A stretch of DNA of 64,000 nucleotides from Streptomyces sp. SA15 (GTDB taxonomy: Bacteria; Actinomycetota; Actinomycetes; Streptomycetales; Streptomycetaceae). Position numbers and translations under genes: made by a program. Positions 42,637 to 52,091 of this stretch are shown here, in pieces. Location of the stretch: the NCBI RefSeq assembly GCF_002291145.1, contig NZ_NTGE01000215.1:1-64000 (forward strand), in the 5' to 3' direction. Within the stretch, counting starts at the first letter, position 1; each line of letters opens with the position of its first letter. The notes below the pieces were generated by a model. It had not been told where the DNA came from. It saw nothing but the letters and a program-made list of their open reading frames with translations, and ran no database searches.

Positions 42637-42945
42637 CTGAAGGAACTCCGCGCAGCAGACAAAGACGAGCTCGCCGAACTCCGCGCCGACCGCGAAGCCC
42701 TCATCCGCGTCGTCCACCAGCTGACCCTGGAAACCGGCAACCCCGCCAGCAGCGCACGGCCCCTGCCCCTGCAGCAGCACGGGCTGCACAGCGCAACTGG
42801 TGTGGTGCTGTCGCTGGTTCGGGTGGTGGGCTGAGTCAGCATGCACAGGGATTGGCGGGTCCTCGGTGCACCTTTCGGCGACGAACATGGCTTACGGGTG
42901 GAAGCCTGCAGGGACTATGCGCTTGCTGGATCCGTGAGCGGTCCA
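42637..42945. other. Gap with one orphan coiled-coil-like segment
   Basis: About 310 bases. Continuing in the frame after the ArsR stop, LKELRAADKDELAELRADRE and LIRVVHQLTLETG read as an amphipathic helix of the sort seen in small proteins accompanying recombinases, but no full gene is present. The remainder shows nothing recognisable. Confidence 0.3.
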
Positions 42946-42979
42946 GGCCGGGTGGGGCGTGGAGGCGTCCCACCCGGCC
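42946..42979 (-). terminator. Terminator after the first DUF418 gene
   Basis: GGCCGGGTGGG and CCCACCCGGCC form a perfect 11-bp stem, extendable by three further pairs including one G-T, 6 bases past the stop of the DUF418 gene. Confidence 0.7.
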
Positions 42980-42984
42980 GGGTG

Positions 42985-44256
42985 TTATCGGATGTGCTTC
43001 GCCGGCTTGGTGGCCGCGTTGAGCAGGTATTCCAGGGGGCCGCGGCGGAAGAAGCGGGACCAGATGGCGGCGAACAGGGTGGCTCCGAGGATGAACATGA
43101 GCAGCGGCACCCATGATTGCTGGGTGCTGGTCCCGGCGGGCATGGACAGGGCGGACTGTGCGAGGAAGTGGCCGACGTAGGCGGTCAGGGACATGGTGCC
43201 CACGGCGATGACCGGCTTCGCCAGGCGGCGCAGTCGCGGCAGGCGGTCCATCAGCACCGTCGCGCCCACGATCACGAGGATTGCGACTCCGATGCTGCCG
43301 ATGATGTCGAACGTGGTGCCGCTGTGCGGCCCGGCCGACAGGAGCGACGACGCCGGAATATTGGGGAACGACCCGCCGTCGGGGGGCATCGACCCGCTGC
43401 CGGGGGGCATCGACCCGGAGCCGCCGGACGACGACCCGTCTTCCGCCGTGCTCCTCAGCGCGTTCTTGCCGGCGAGCAGCAAGGACATGCCGTACGCGGC
43501 CACGGTGAGGGCGGCACCGACTGCGGCCAGGCGCCGCTTGACAGTGCTGGAGGACAGGTCGAGGCGGCCCAGCGCCATACCTGCGATCACGAACGACATC
43601 CAGGTGAGCGCCGGGTAGAAGCCGGTGAGCAGCAGATCGAGCACTCCCACCTCGCTGAGGCGGCGGAGCGGGTCGTAGGTGTTGATGCTCTCCTGGACCG
43701 ACGGAGTCAGCAGCGAGGTCAGGACGAACGCCAGCTGCGGTGTGACGAGGGCGAACGCGGCCGCGATGATCGCGAGCGTCTTGGCGCTCAGTCGCACCAG
43801 GGGCAGGGCGAGGAGGAAGTAGACCCCGTAGAAGCCGAGGATGATCACTCCCCCGTACTCCATCGCCATTGCGGTGCCCAGCGCCAGCAGGACCACGGCG
43901 CGGATCGCGATCCTGGCCTTCGCCTGCCGGCAGGCCAGGCCGGTCTTGGGCTCGCGGCGGCCGGCGAGCAGCATCAGTGAGAACCCGGCGAGGGTGGCGA
44001 ACAGGACCGAGGAGTGACCGTCCGCCAGGTACCGGATCCAGCTGCCGACACCGGTCGTGGCGGACAGCGGGGGGCCGATGTGCACGATGTACATGCCGAA
44101 CACCGCCAGCGCGCGGGCCAGGTCCACCCCGACGAGGCGTCCCATCGAGGGACCGGGTGAGGCCGGCACGGCGGACTCGGGGGAGGTTCGGGGCGGCGGA
44201 GGCGAGTTCTCCTGCGGAGCTGACGTGCCCTGCGGTGTCGTTGGTGTCTGTGGCAT
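42985..44256 (-). CDS. DUF418 family multi-spanning membrane protein (copy 1)
   Basis: About 423 residues with a proline-rich N-terminus and about ten hydrophobic segments. Signature pieces are GVDLARALAVFGMYIVHIGP, SVLFATLAGFSLMLLAGRRE, AVGTMSLTAYVGHFLAQSAL and IWSRFFRRGPLEYLLN. DUF418 proteins are related to acyltransferase-type membrane proteins, but their substrate is unknown. A periplasmic or loop segment rich in Gly/Ser/Pro (about 275-305) has two GSMPP repeats. Closely related copies lie at 49495 and 52092. The start ATG at 44256 was chosen because the longer frame is basic, low-complexity sequence. Confidence 0.85.
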   Translation of the reverse strand: MPQTPTTPQGTSAPQENSPPPPRTSPESAVPASPGPSMGRLVGVDLARALAVFGMYIVHIGPPLSATTGVGSWIRYLADGHSSVLFATLAGFSLMLLAGRREPKTGLACRQAKARIAIRAVVLLALGTAMAMEYGGVIILGFYGVYFLLALPLVRLSAKTLAIIAAAFALVTPQLAFVLTSLLTPSVQESINTYDPLRRLSEVGVLDLLLTGFYPALTWMSFVIAGMALGRLDLSSSTVKRRLAAVGAALTVAAYGMSLLLAGKNALRSTAEDGSSSGGSGSMPPGSGSMPPDGGSFPNIPASSLLSAGPHSGTTFDIIGSIGVAILVIVGATVLMDRLPRLRRLAKPVIAVGTMSLTAYVGHFLAQSALSMPAGTSTQQSWVPLLMFILGATLFAAIWSRFFRRGPLEYLLNAATKPAKHIR

Positions 44257-44768
44257 GTGCAGACTCTCGCGTCGCCGCCGGGCGGGGAGCCATCCGGCAG
44301 GCTTCGGTAACGGCCCCGCCGGTCGGCGGGTACCGCCCCGCCGACCGGCGGAGTCTTGTTCCGACCCGTCCGGTGCGAACCAGTGCGACTCGACGACGAT
44401 CTTCTTCAGCCACTCGGCGGGGGTGGACCCGACGGTTGCCGGATGGGCGCACGGAGGCCGGGATTCCAGGCTGGAGGCATGACACACCGTGCGCGACACA
44501 AGGTGCCCGACGCCCTTCTCGCGTCATGGGCCGACGTGCCGGGCCGTGACGCCGTCCAGAGGGGCGGGTTTGCGAAGTTCCTCGGCCTGATGCCGGCGGC
44601 GGGCGCCCTCGTCCTGCTCGTCGTGCGTCCTGAGGTCCCCGAAGCGTGGGTGCGCGCCTTCGCCACGAGCACAGCCGGACTCGTCCGCTGAGCCGGCACA
44701 CGATCACGCCCGGTCGGCCCGGCAGCCGCCGACGCGGTGCCGGGCGGACCGCAGAAGAAAGGAATTTC
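44257..44768. other. Gap between divergent DUF418 and ABC exporter genes
   Basis: About 510 bases holding a possible 70-codon plus-strand gene (44479-44691, described separately). The minus strand has a short coding-like stretch, AEWLKKIVVESHWFAPDGS near 44340-44425, without recognisable family. Promoters for both flanking genes must lie here, but none stands out. Confidence 0.35.
44479..44691 (+). CDS. Small hypothetical protein
   Basis: A 70-codon frame starting MTHRARHKVPDALLASWADV and containing the hydrophobic stretch FLGLMPAAGALVLLVVRPEV, which may be one membrane segment. GGAGG lies unusually close to the ATG (one base between). No family is recognised. It precedes the ABC exporter by 77 bases and could be an upstream small gene or not be translated. 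Confidence 0.3.
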   Translation: MTHRARHKVPDALLASWADVPGRDAVQRGGFAKFLGLMPAAGALVLLVVRPEVPEAWVRAFATSTAGLVR

Positions 44769-46565
44769 GTGAACACCGCATCCGCCCCGACGACGGATGA
44801 GACCCATGAGACCTCCCTGTCCGCCCGGGAGACGGTCAGGGCGCTGTACGCGTATGTGCGGCCGCACCGGTGGGCCGTCGTCCTCGGCCTGGTGTGTGCC
44901 CTGGTCGGGGCCGGCGGGGGACTGCTGCAGCCGTTGGCCACGAAGGTGCTGGTGGACCGGCTCGCGACGGGTGAGACCATCGCCGGGATCCTGATTGCGC
45001 TCACCGTGCTGGTGGTGCTGGGCACGGCGGTCGAGGCGTTCGGCGCGTATGTGCTGGAGCGGACGGCGGAGTCGGTGGTCCTGGCCGCGCGGCGCACCCT
45101 TGTGGGGCGGTTGCTGCGGCTGCGGATCGCGGAGTGGGAGCGGATCCCGCCGGGCGATCTGATGTCCCGGGTCACTTCCGACACGACGCTGCTGCGGGCG
45201 GTCAGTACCCAGGCGGTCGTCTCCGCGGCCTCTGGCGCGGTGGCCTTCGTGGCGGCGATCGTGATGATGGCGTTCCTGGACGTCGTGCTGCTGGGTGTGA
45301 CGCTCGGGGTGGTCGTGCTGGTCGGCGGGGCCGTCGCGCTGGTGATGCCGAAGATCGCGCGGGCCACGGAGCGGGCGCAGGAGGCGGTCGGGGAGGTCTC
45401 CGTCGCGCTGGAGCGGGCTCTCGGGGCGTTTCGCACGGTCAAGGCGTCCGGCGCCGAGGAGCGGGAGACCGACCGGGTGGAGGCGGCGGCGCGGCGGGCG
45501 TGGCGGCACGGTGTGAAGAGCGCGAAGTGGGAGGCCGTGGCGGGCTCGGCCGACGAACTCGCCGTCCAGCTGGCCTTCCTCGCGGTGCTCGCGGTCGGCG
45601 GGGCGCGGGTGGCGTCCGGGGAGATCCCCGTTTCCACCCTCATCGCCTTCCTGCTGTACCTCTTCTACCTGATCGAGCCGGTGTCCACGCTGATCGAAGC
45701 CGGGTCCTCGTATCAGGAGGGGGCGGCCGCGCTGTCCCGGATCGCGCAGGTGGAACGCCTGGCGACGGAGTCAGCCGACCGTCGGACGGGCGCCCTGCCC
45801 AGGCAGGGGGCACCGGTCCCGGGTCCGGCGTCGGTCCGCTTCGAGGACGTGTCCTTCCGCTACCGACCTGGCCAGCCGTACGTCCACCAGCAGGTGAGCT
45901 TCGAGGTACCGGGCACCGGGATGACGGCCTTCGTGGGCCCCTCCGGTGCGGGCAAGTCGACGGTGTTCGCACTCCTCGAGCGGTTCCACGAGACCACCGG
46001 CGGCCGGGTCCTGGTCGACGGCAAGGACGTACGGGACTGGTCCCTGTCCGAGCTACGGTCCGCCATGGGGTACATGGAGCAGGACGCCCCGGTGCTGGCC
46101 GGCACGCTCCGCGAGAACCTCGTCTTCGCGGCGCCCGGCGCGACGGACGACGACATCCGCGACGTCCTGGCCCGCACGAAGCTCGACACCCTCGTCGAGC
46201 GCCTGCCCCACGGCCTGGACACCCCGGTCGGACACCGCGGCTCGAAGCTGTCAGGCGGTGAGCGGCAGCGCGTCGCCATCGCCCGCGCCCTGTTGCGCAG
46301 GCCACGCCTGCTGTTGTTGGACGAGGCGACCTCGCAGCTCGATGCCGTCAACGAGCTGGCGCTGCGGGACGTCGTCGCGGAGGTGGCTCGCGAGACCACC
46401 GTGCTGGTGGTGGCCCACCGTCTGTCGACGGTGACGGGTGCCGACCGGATCGTCGTCATGGACGGCGGACATGTCCGGGCCGTGGGCACCCATGAGGAAC
46501 TGGTGGCCCAGGACCGGCTGTACGCGCAACTGGCGGCCACCCAGTTCCTGGCCCCCGCGCGATGA
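44769..46565 (+). CDS. ABC exporter, fused membrane and ATPase domains
   Basis: 598 residues. The N-terminal half has six membrane segments (RALYAYVRPHRWAVVLGLVC onward) and a cytoplasmic ERIPPGDLMSRVTSDTTLLR loop. The ATPase half has Walker A GPSGAGKST, Q-loop YMEQDAPV, signature LSGGERQRVAIARALL, Walker B LLLLDEATSQLD and switch VAHRLSTV. It should work as a homodimer or with a partner outside the window, exporting a lipid, peptide or drug. The GTG at 44769 follows AGAAAGGA. It lies next to DUF418 membrane genes and a two-component system, a combination often seen in cell-envelope stress or export modules. Confidence 0.93.
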   Translation: MNTASAPTTDETHETSLSARETVRALYAYVRPHRWAVVLGLVCALVGAGGGLLQPLATKVLVDRLATGETIAGILIALTVLVVLGTAVEAFGAYVLERTAESVVLAARRTLVGRLLRLRIAEWERIPPGDLMSRVTSDTTLLRAVSTQAVVSAASGAVAFVAAIVMMAFLDVVLLGVTLGVVVLVGGAVALVMPKIARATERAQEAVGEVSVALERALGAFRTVKASGAEERETDRVEAAARRAWRHGVKSAKWEAVAGSADELAVQLAFLAVLAVGGARVASGEIPVSTLIAFLLYLFYLIEPVSTLIEAGSSYQEGAAALSRIAQVERLATESADRRTGALPRQGAPVPGPASVRFEDVSFRYRPGQPYVHQQVSFEVPGTGMTAFVGPSGAGKSTVFALLERFHETTGGRVLVDGKDVRDWSLSELRSAMGYMEQDAPVLAGTLRENLVFAAPGATDDDIRDVLARTKLDTLVERLPHGLDTPVGHRGSKLSGGERQRVAIARALLRRPRLLLLDEATSQLDAVNELALRDVVAEVARETTVLVVAHRLSTVTGADRIVVMDGGHVRAVGTHEELVAQDRLYAQLAATQFLAPAR

Positions 46566-46665
46566 CGCACCACACGCAGGGTGTCCGGTCGTCCACTGCC
46601 GCGTTCCCGGCCGGACAACCCCAAGCACCGACACCCACGCAAACCAAGACTGTGAAAGGCCCAGT

Positions 46666-47194
46666 ATGCGCACCGAGTCCGCCATCCGTTGCAGAGGTGC
46701 GGTGTGGGACTGGCTGGCCCAGCCGACCGCGCTGTTCGGCGGCGTGTACGGGCTCCTGGTGTCGAGTTCGGCCGTCGCCGCGCTCACGCAGTTCGGCGAG
46801 ACGACTCGAGCGGCACGCATGGACGACGCCCTATGGGTCCTGTTCACCGCCCTCGCCTCGGCCCTGGCCCATGGCTACGCCCACCAGATCGCCCACCGCG
46901 ACGCGCAGGGCCATCCCGGCGTACGGGGTGTGGTGCGTGCCGTGCTCGCCGAATGGCCGCTGGTAGTGGCAGCGTTGCCCACCACGCTGGTGCTGTGGGG
47001 GGGCGGGCCTTGGCTGGTGGCGCTCAACAGGCATCGAGTACGTCGCCTTCGGAATCAACACCGTCCTGCTGCTGGGCTGGGGCCTGCTCGCCGCACGGGC
47101 CGCGGGCCGGACGTGGGGACGAGCCGTCAGGATCGGCTGTATCGACGCGCTTCTGGGAATGGCCGTCGCCTTGGTCAGCACCCTGCTGGAGTGA
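46666..47194 (+). pseudogene. Membrane protein gene with a frameshift at a run of seven Gs
   Basis: ATG 46666 follows GAAAGG. The frame encodes membrane-like sequence (PTALFGGVYGLLVSSSAVAA, WPLVVAALPTTLVLWG) and then meets a run of seven G (46997-47003). Removing one G restores a natural continuation in the other frame: TGIEYVAFGINTVLLLGWGL, AVRIGCIDALLGMAVALVS, to a TGA at 47192-47194. The restored protein would have about 175 residues and three or four membrane segments. The family is not recognised. The shift may be real, variable between cells, or a sequencing error. Confidence 0.65.
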
Positions 47195-47490
47195 CGAGGC
47201 GATGTCGCGGATGCCGCTGAGGGGGGCCGATGTCGTCGGCCGCGTATCGGCCCCTGTCCGGTCTCCGTCAGGCGCTGACGCCGGCCACGGCGTCGGCGAG
47301 CGTACGAGCTCCACGCAGATCAGCCGACGGACCGAGGACTCAACACCGTTCTGAAGGGGCCCGCGACAGGACACATCCCGCCGCCGGGCGGCGGACGAGC
47401 GGAACTGCGGTTCGCGGCATGAGGTCTGGACGTGACCGATGGGCTCATCCAGTCACCACCACGCACAGCATGAGGTGGCGTGCCGTGGCA
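47195..47490. other. Intergenic gap with no recognisable gene
   Basis: About 300 bases between converging genes. No open frame has a convincing start or family resemblance. Its right part runs into the terminator of the kinase gene. Confidence 0.4.
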
Positions 47491-47524
47491 GGCGGCCGGG
47501 CGGCGGCTGTGCCGCCCGGCCGCC
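47491..47524 (-). terminator. Terminator after the two-component system
   Basis: GGCGGCCGGGCGGC and GCCGCCCGGCCGCC form a perfect 14-bp stem with a 6-base loop, 8 bases past the sensor kinase stop codon. Confidence 0.75.
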
Positions 47525-47531
47525 TGGTCGG

Positions 47532-48641
47532 TCAGTCCGCGCTGAGGGGAATGCGCAGCCGCACCCGGTAGCCGCCCTCCGCGGTCGGGCCCGCCTCCAG
47601 GGTGCCGTGCAGAATGTCGGCCCGTTCCCGCAGACCGACCAAGCCCTGCTGCGAACCGGGCAGGGACAGCGAAGGCCGGGTGGGCGGGGTGTTGGTGATG
47701 GTCACTCCGATGCCGTCGCCGGCCTGCCACAGCTCGACGCGCGCTCTGGCGCCGGGGGCGTGCTTGCGGACGTTGGTCAGCGCTTCCTGGACCGTACGGT
47801 AGAGGGCCCGTTGCGCGGGTGTGCCCACGGTGGGCGGCAGCTCACCCGACAACTCCACGTGAGGGCCGCCTGATTCCACCAGTTTGCGCAGGTCGGCCAG
47901 GGTGGGCTGAGGCGTCAGCTCGGTGGCGTTGCCGCCGGAGGCGCGCAGCAGCGTGACCATGGTGCGCAGTTCGTCGAGCGTGGTGACGCTCAGCGAACGG
48001 ATCGTGCGGGCGGCTTCCTTGGCGTCCGCGTCCTTGGTGGCGACCTGCAACGCACCGGCCCGTACGGCGATCAGGCTGACCTGGTGGGAGACCACGTCGT
48101 GCATCTCGCGGGCCAGCTGGGCGCGTTCGCGGGCGAGCACTGCCTGGGCATGCAGGGCCCGCTCGTGCTCCCTGGCCTCCTCGATCTCGGCCAGCCGCCG
48201 CGCCAGGTCCCGTTGCGCCTGGAGAAGCTGGCCGAAGAGGACCGGGGCCGCGGCGGTCGCCAGGCCGTACACGAAGAAGACCAATGTCATGGTCCGGTCG
48301 ACCTCGGCCAGAGGCCACGGAGTACTGCTCGCGACGGCGGCCAGGGCGACGCACACGGCGAGGAGACGGCGATTTCGGGAGCGTTCGGACAGGGTGAACA
48401 GCGCCGCGAGCACAGCGACGGCGACATCCTGCATCAGCGCGACGGGCAGGGTCAGCAGGAACACACCGAGCGGGAAGCGGCGCCTGAAGGCCAGCGCGGT
48501 GCAGCCGATAGCGGCCAGCGCGAGCTCGAGGGGCATGTGCTCCCCCATGTTGAGCCATATATCCACGGCCGCCACCGCCACCAGGGCGAGGTCGGTAACC
48601 GGCGTGGGAAGCCGCTGCCACATGGCGCGTGCGCGGCTCAT
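47532..48641 (-). CDS. Two-component sensor histidine kinase, NarL/DesK-type
   Basis: 369 residues with four to six N-terminal membrane segments (TDLALVAVAAVDIWLNMGEH onward), a coiled coil (LARRLAEIEEAREHERALHA), the HisKA_3 phosphorylation site RAQLAREMHDVVSHQVSLIA and a C-terminal ATPase with TVQEALTNVRKHAPGA and GLVGLRERADIL. It should phosphorylate the response regulator encoded just upstream. The signal is unknown; short loops between membrane segments suggest intramembrane sensing. Its ATG overlaps the regulator stop by four bases. Confidence 0.94.
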   Translation of the reverse strand: MSRARAMWQRLPTPVTDLALVAVAAVDIWLNMGEHMPLELALAAIGCTALAFRRRFPLGVFLLTLPVALMQDVAVAVLAALFTLSERSRNRRLLAVCVALAAVASSTPWPLAEVDRTMTLVFFVYGLATAAAPVLFGQLLQAQRDLARRLAEIEEAREHERALHAQAVLARERAQLAREMHDVVSHQVSLIAVRAGALQVATKDADAKEAARTIRSLSVTTLDELRTMVTLLRASGGNATELTPQPTLADLRKLVESGGPHVELSGELPPTVGTPAQRALYRTVQEALTNVRKHAPGARARVELWQAGDGIGVTITNTPPTRPSLSLPGSQQGLVGLRERADILHGTLEAGPTAEGGYRVRLRIPLSAD

Positions 48642-49306
48642 GGGCCTGCCTCCTGCGCGTGCTCGTCGAGCAGTCCGGCCCGCTGTGCCAGCAGCGCGGC
48701 CTGCACCCGGCTCGACACCCGGAGCTTGGTGAGGATGGCGCTGACGTGGTCCTTGACCGTGCCGGCACCCAGGTGGATGCGCGCGCCGATGTCGGCGTTC
48801 GACAGTCCCTCCGCCACCAGGACGAGGACGTCGCGTTCACGTGCGGTGAGCAGCCGGACCCGTGCCGCGTCCTCGTCGACGGCCGCCTCGGTGCCGGGGT
48901 GGCTGTGCAACAGGCTCCGTGACGCCTTGGGGGAGAGCACGACGCCGCCCGCGGCCAGGGTGCGCACCAGGTGGGCGAGCTGCTCGGGCTCGGTGTCCTT
49001 GAGGAGGAAACCGGCCGCGCCGGAGTGCAGGGCGGTGAGGATGTACTCGTCGGCGTCGAACGTGGTCAGCATCGCCACCACCGGCGAGTCCGGCATCGTG
49101 CGCAGCTCCCGGAGCACGGTGAGCCCGTCGACGTCCGGCATCCGGATGTCCAGCAGCACCACGTCGGGCCGCTCCCGGCGGACCGTCTCGACCGCCTCGC
49201 CGCCACTCGCGGTCGCGACGACCGCGATGTCCTCGGACGCGCCCAAAATCAGCTGGAAGCCCGAGCGGACCAGAGCCTCGTCGTCAACCACCACTACCCG
49301 GATCAC
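48638..49306 (-). CDS. Two-component response regulator, NarL/LuxR-type
   Basis: 222 residues. Receiver domain: VVVDDEALVRSGFQLIL, phosphoacceptor D in DVVLLDIRMPDVDGL, then MLTTFDADEYI and LLKDTEPEQL. The C-terminal LuxR-type helix-turn-helix reads LLTARERDVLVLVAEGLSNA followed by VKDHVSAILTKL. It is cotranscribed with the sensor kinase. The genes nearby (ABC exporter, DUF418 proteins) are likely targets, but no binding repeat was identified. Confidence 0.95.
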   Translation of the reverse strand: MIRVVVVDDEALVRSGFQLILGASEDIAVVATASGGEAVETVRRERPDVVLLDIRMPDVDGLTVLRELRTMPDSPVVAMLTTFDADEYILTALHSGAAGFLLKDTEPEQLAHLVRTLAAGGVVLSPKASRSLLHSHPGTEAAVDEDAARVRLLTARERDVLVLVAEGLSNADIGARIHLGAGTVKDHVSAILTKLRVSSRVQAALLAQRAGLLDEHAQEAGP

Positions 49307-49494
49307 GCGCTCCCCCTACCCTTCGTTCATACCGTCCGGCCCACGCCGACTCGACCCTAAAGCACCGATCGGTCCCGGCGGCCCGCTGAGCTGCAGCTCC
49401 AGCCACACGGCGGGGTAGCACCCACCACTCGGCAGGGCCGCGGCAGCCTTCTGTCGGATGGGCCGTGATCGGCCCGGCCTCCAGTCTGAGGGCC

Positions 49495-50706
49495 ATGACC
49501 CATCACCTGGACTCCGCGCTGCTCCCGGCCGATACCCCGTCTTCTGGAGGTGAGCGTGGTGAGCCCTCGACCGGTGCGCCCGGAGTGGGCCGACTGATCG
49601 GGCTGGACCTGGCCCGCGGCCTGGCCGTCTTCGGCATGTACGCGGTCCACGTGGGCCCCGCCCCGGCTCAGGGCGGTGTCATCGGCTTCCTGATGGAGCT
49701 GGCGCAAGGCCGCTCCTCCGCCCTGTTCGCCGTCCTGGCCGGCTTCGCGGTCGCTCTCATCACCGGGCGCCGCACGCCGAAGACCGGCCTGGCCGGCCGT
49801 CAGGCCGTCGCCAAGGTGATCATCAGGGCCGTGATCCTGCTGGCCCTCGGCACCGCCCTGACCATGACCGGCACCCCGGTCGTGCCGATCCTCGCCTTCT
49901 ACGGACTGTTCTTCCTGCTCGTGCTGCCGCTGTACCGGCTGGGCGCCAAGCCACTGGCGCTTGTCGCCGCGGGATGGGCCCTGGTGGGCCCGCAACTGCT
50001 GTACGCGCTGAAGCCGGTGGTCGGCGGCCGCGTGTTCCTCTCCTACGGCCAGGCCGACGGCCCCGTCTCGTTGTTCTTCACCGGCGGTTATCCGGCCCTG
50101 ACCTGGGTCCCGTTCGTGATCGCCGGTATGGCTGTCGCCCGCTGCGACCTGACTGCCACGGCCGTCCGGATAAGCCTCGCCTGCACCGGCGTGGCCCTCG
50201 CCGTCACCGGCTACGGCGGCTCCTGGCTGGCGGTGCGTCTCGTACCCGGTGCCGCCGAAGCCGTCCGGAAAGCCGAAGAGGAGTCGGGCATGTCGTCCGT
50301 GTCATCCGTATCGCCCGACAGCATCGGCATCTTCGGCGACACACCAGCCGGGATGCTGGCCTCAGCCCCGCACAGCGAGGCGACCCTGTCCATCATGGCC
50401 GCCACGGGTGTGGCGATCCTGGTGATCACCGCATGCCTGGCCGTCATGGACGCCTTCCCCAGGTCGCGCCGCCTGGCCAAGCCCGTCATCGCGGTCGGCT
50501 CGATGTCACTGACCGCGTACGTCTACCACATCGTGGCCATCTGGCTCCTGGACACCGAGCAATCGGCCGTCCCGCCGCTGTACGTGCTGCTCGGCTTCAT
50601 CGCGTCCATCACCCTCCTCGCCACCCTCTGGTCCCGCTTCTTCCAGCGCGGGCCACTCGAATGGCTGATGGGCAAGGCGACCGGGATCGCCCGACGCATT
50701 CGATAA
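49495..50706 (+). CDS. DUF418 family multi-spanning membrane protein (copy 2)
   Basis: 403 residues, about ten hydrophobic segments. Signature pieces: RLIGLDLARGLAVFGMYAVH, SALFAVLAGFAVALITGRRT, AVGSMSLTAYVYHIVAIWLL and LWSRFFQRGPLEWLMG. It is the most diverged of the three copies and lacks the Gly/Ser-rich insert of copies 1 and 3. The ATG at 49495 follows TGAGGG rather closely. It is divergent from the two-component system, 188 bases from the regulator start, which makes it a probable target. Confidence 0.85.
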   Translation: MTHHLDSALLPADTPSSGGERGEPSTGAPGVGRLIGLDLARGLAVFGMYAVHVGPAPAQGGVIGFLMELAQGRSSALFAVLAGFAVALITGRRTPKTGLAGRQAVAKVIIRAVILLALGTALTMTGTPVVPILAFYGLFFLLVLPLYRLGAKPLALVAAGWALVGPQLLYALKPVVGGRVFLSYGQADGPVSLFFTGGYPALTWVPFVIAGMAVARCDLTATAVRISLACTGVALAVTGYGGSWLAVRLVPGAAEAVRKAEEESGMSSVSSVSPDSIGIFGDTPAGMLASAPHSEATLSIMAATGVAILVITACLAVMDAFPRSRRLAKPVIAVGSMSLTAYVYHIVAIWLLDTEQSAVPPLYVLLGFIASITLLATLWSRFFQRGPLEWLMGKATGIARRIR

Positions 50707-52007
50707 AACGCAGCCGGAGAAGCGTGCCCGGAGCCCGTCGCCCAGGTGGGGCGGTCGCGCTGGGGGCCTCACGAACAGTCTGTGGTTCTTCGGCGGCCCT
50801 CAAGGCGCTTTAACGGGCGCCGCATCGGCGCCCTGTCTTCAGGGGCTCCCGTTCTCTCTGGTCCGGATCGGCGGCAATGACCTTGGGAGTCCCTGGATGT
50901 CCCTGGAGCAGGCGGTCGGGCCGGTCAACCGGTTGGGCGTGAACCACCCCAAGCCCCGTAGCCTCAAGCGGCTTTGGTCGCCCAAGCCGTGGCTGACCCG
51001 GGGCGGCGACGCCGTCTGCTACTTGCAGTGGCTCACGAGCGTGAGCCGGTGACCGTCGAGGTGCCCGGCACCCACCACAACGGACATCGACCCCGACGGG
51101 GCGTCCTTCGGCCGGTACGGCGTGGCAGTGCTCCGGCCATGACCACGATCAGCGGGCCCGACCACTGCACGCCGGAGCCATCCCGCCCGCCTGCTGGGAG
51201 GGCGGATCCCTGAGGGGCAAACCCGGCAGCGACACCTATCACGAGCTTCGCGCGTCCGGACACCTCGTCCGAGACGCGGAGGGCGGTCTGCTCACCTTCG
51301 CGTGGCCAACCCGGGAGGCCGACGAGGCGCCAACGCTCCCGATGGCGTACTGCAACGCCCCCCGGGGCACGCGCCGCGCTGTGGCGGCGGCTGAACGCCA
51401 ATTACGTTCGCTGAGCGTGGAGTGCTTCTGACTCGACTACCCTGTGCTGCACACCCACACGTGGCCGGCCGCTGCGCGTGGCTGGCGAGGACCGGCTACT
51501 TGTCGCTGGTCCGCTCCGCGTGGGCGGGCAGCCAGAGGTACGGGGCCCTGCTGCGGCCCGGTGACATCCCCCACCACCTTCGGCTCCCTCGCACGCCCGC
51601 GCAGTCCCCGCTGATATGGATTCCTGTGTTCATCCGGGAAGGGGGACGACGTCGCAGCCTGGCTCAGCTGACATCCGTCGAGTATGGGCGCTCTGCGTTT
51701 CACCGCGAGTTACGACCTGGGCGGAAATCACCAGCCTCGACACGCGTGGGCAACCGCCGCTGCTCTTTCGACCAGATGAGGCGGCGAGCGGCATTTGGCC
51801 GCCAACTCCGTGGATCACCAACCTGGGGTATCCGTCGTGGCCTCAGCCGCACCGGCGGCAGTCGCGTCTTGGCCCGCGCACAATCCTGCCCCGGGGACCA
51901 TGTCCCGGCCCCTGGCCCAGGCATGGCCGGCCACTGCCCAGGCCGCGCCGCGGACGGCAGGTCGGCGTCAGGCGGAGCTGAGATCAGTCGGCCAGGTCCA
52001 CTGCCGA
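50707..52007. other. Long stretch without an identifiable gene
   Basis: About 1.3 kb. Short plus-strand frames with protein-like composition are seen, for example MSLEQAVGPVNRLGVNHPKP at about 50897 and YHELRASGHLVRDAEGGLLT at about 51235-51295, each cut off by stops. Neither belongs to a family I know. Longer frames elsewhere in the gap have shadow-like composition. I read it as decayed DNA. Confidence 0.4.
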
Positions 52008-52036
52008 GGCCCGCAAGGGCTGTCCCCTTGCGGGCC
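52008..52036 (-). terminator. Terminator after the third DUF418 copy
   Basis: GGCCCGCAAGGG and CCCTTGCGGGCC form a perfect 12-bp stem with a 5-base loop, 55 bases past the stop of the broken DUF418 gene. Confidence 0.7.
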
Positions 52037-52091
52037 GAGCGGGCCGTGCAGGCCGGGGTGGGGCAGGAAGCCGAGCCACCCCGACCGGACA

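Noticed and set aside
42836..45643. A 935-codon minus-strand open frame
   Set aside because: It is the antisense shadow of the ABC exporter and an off-frame reading of the DUF418 gene; composition is low-complexity and no family fits.
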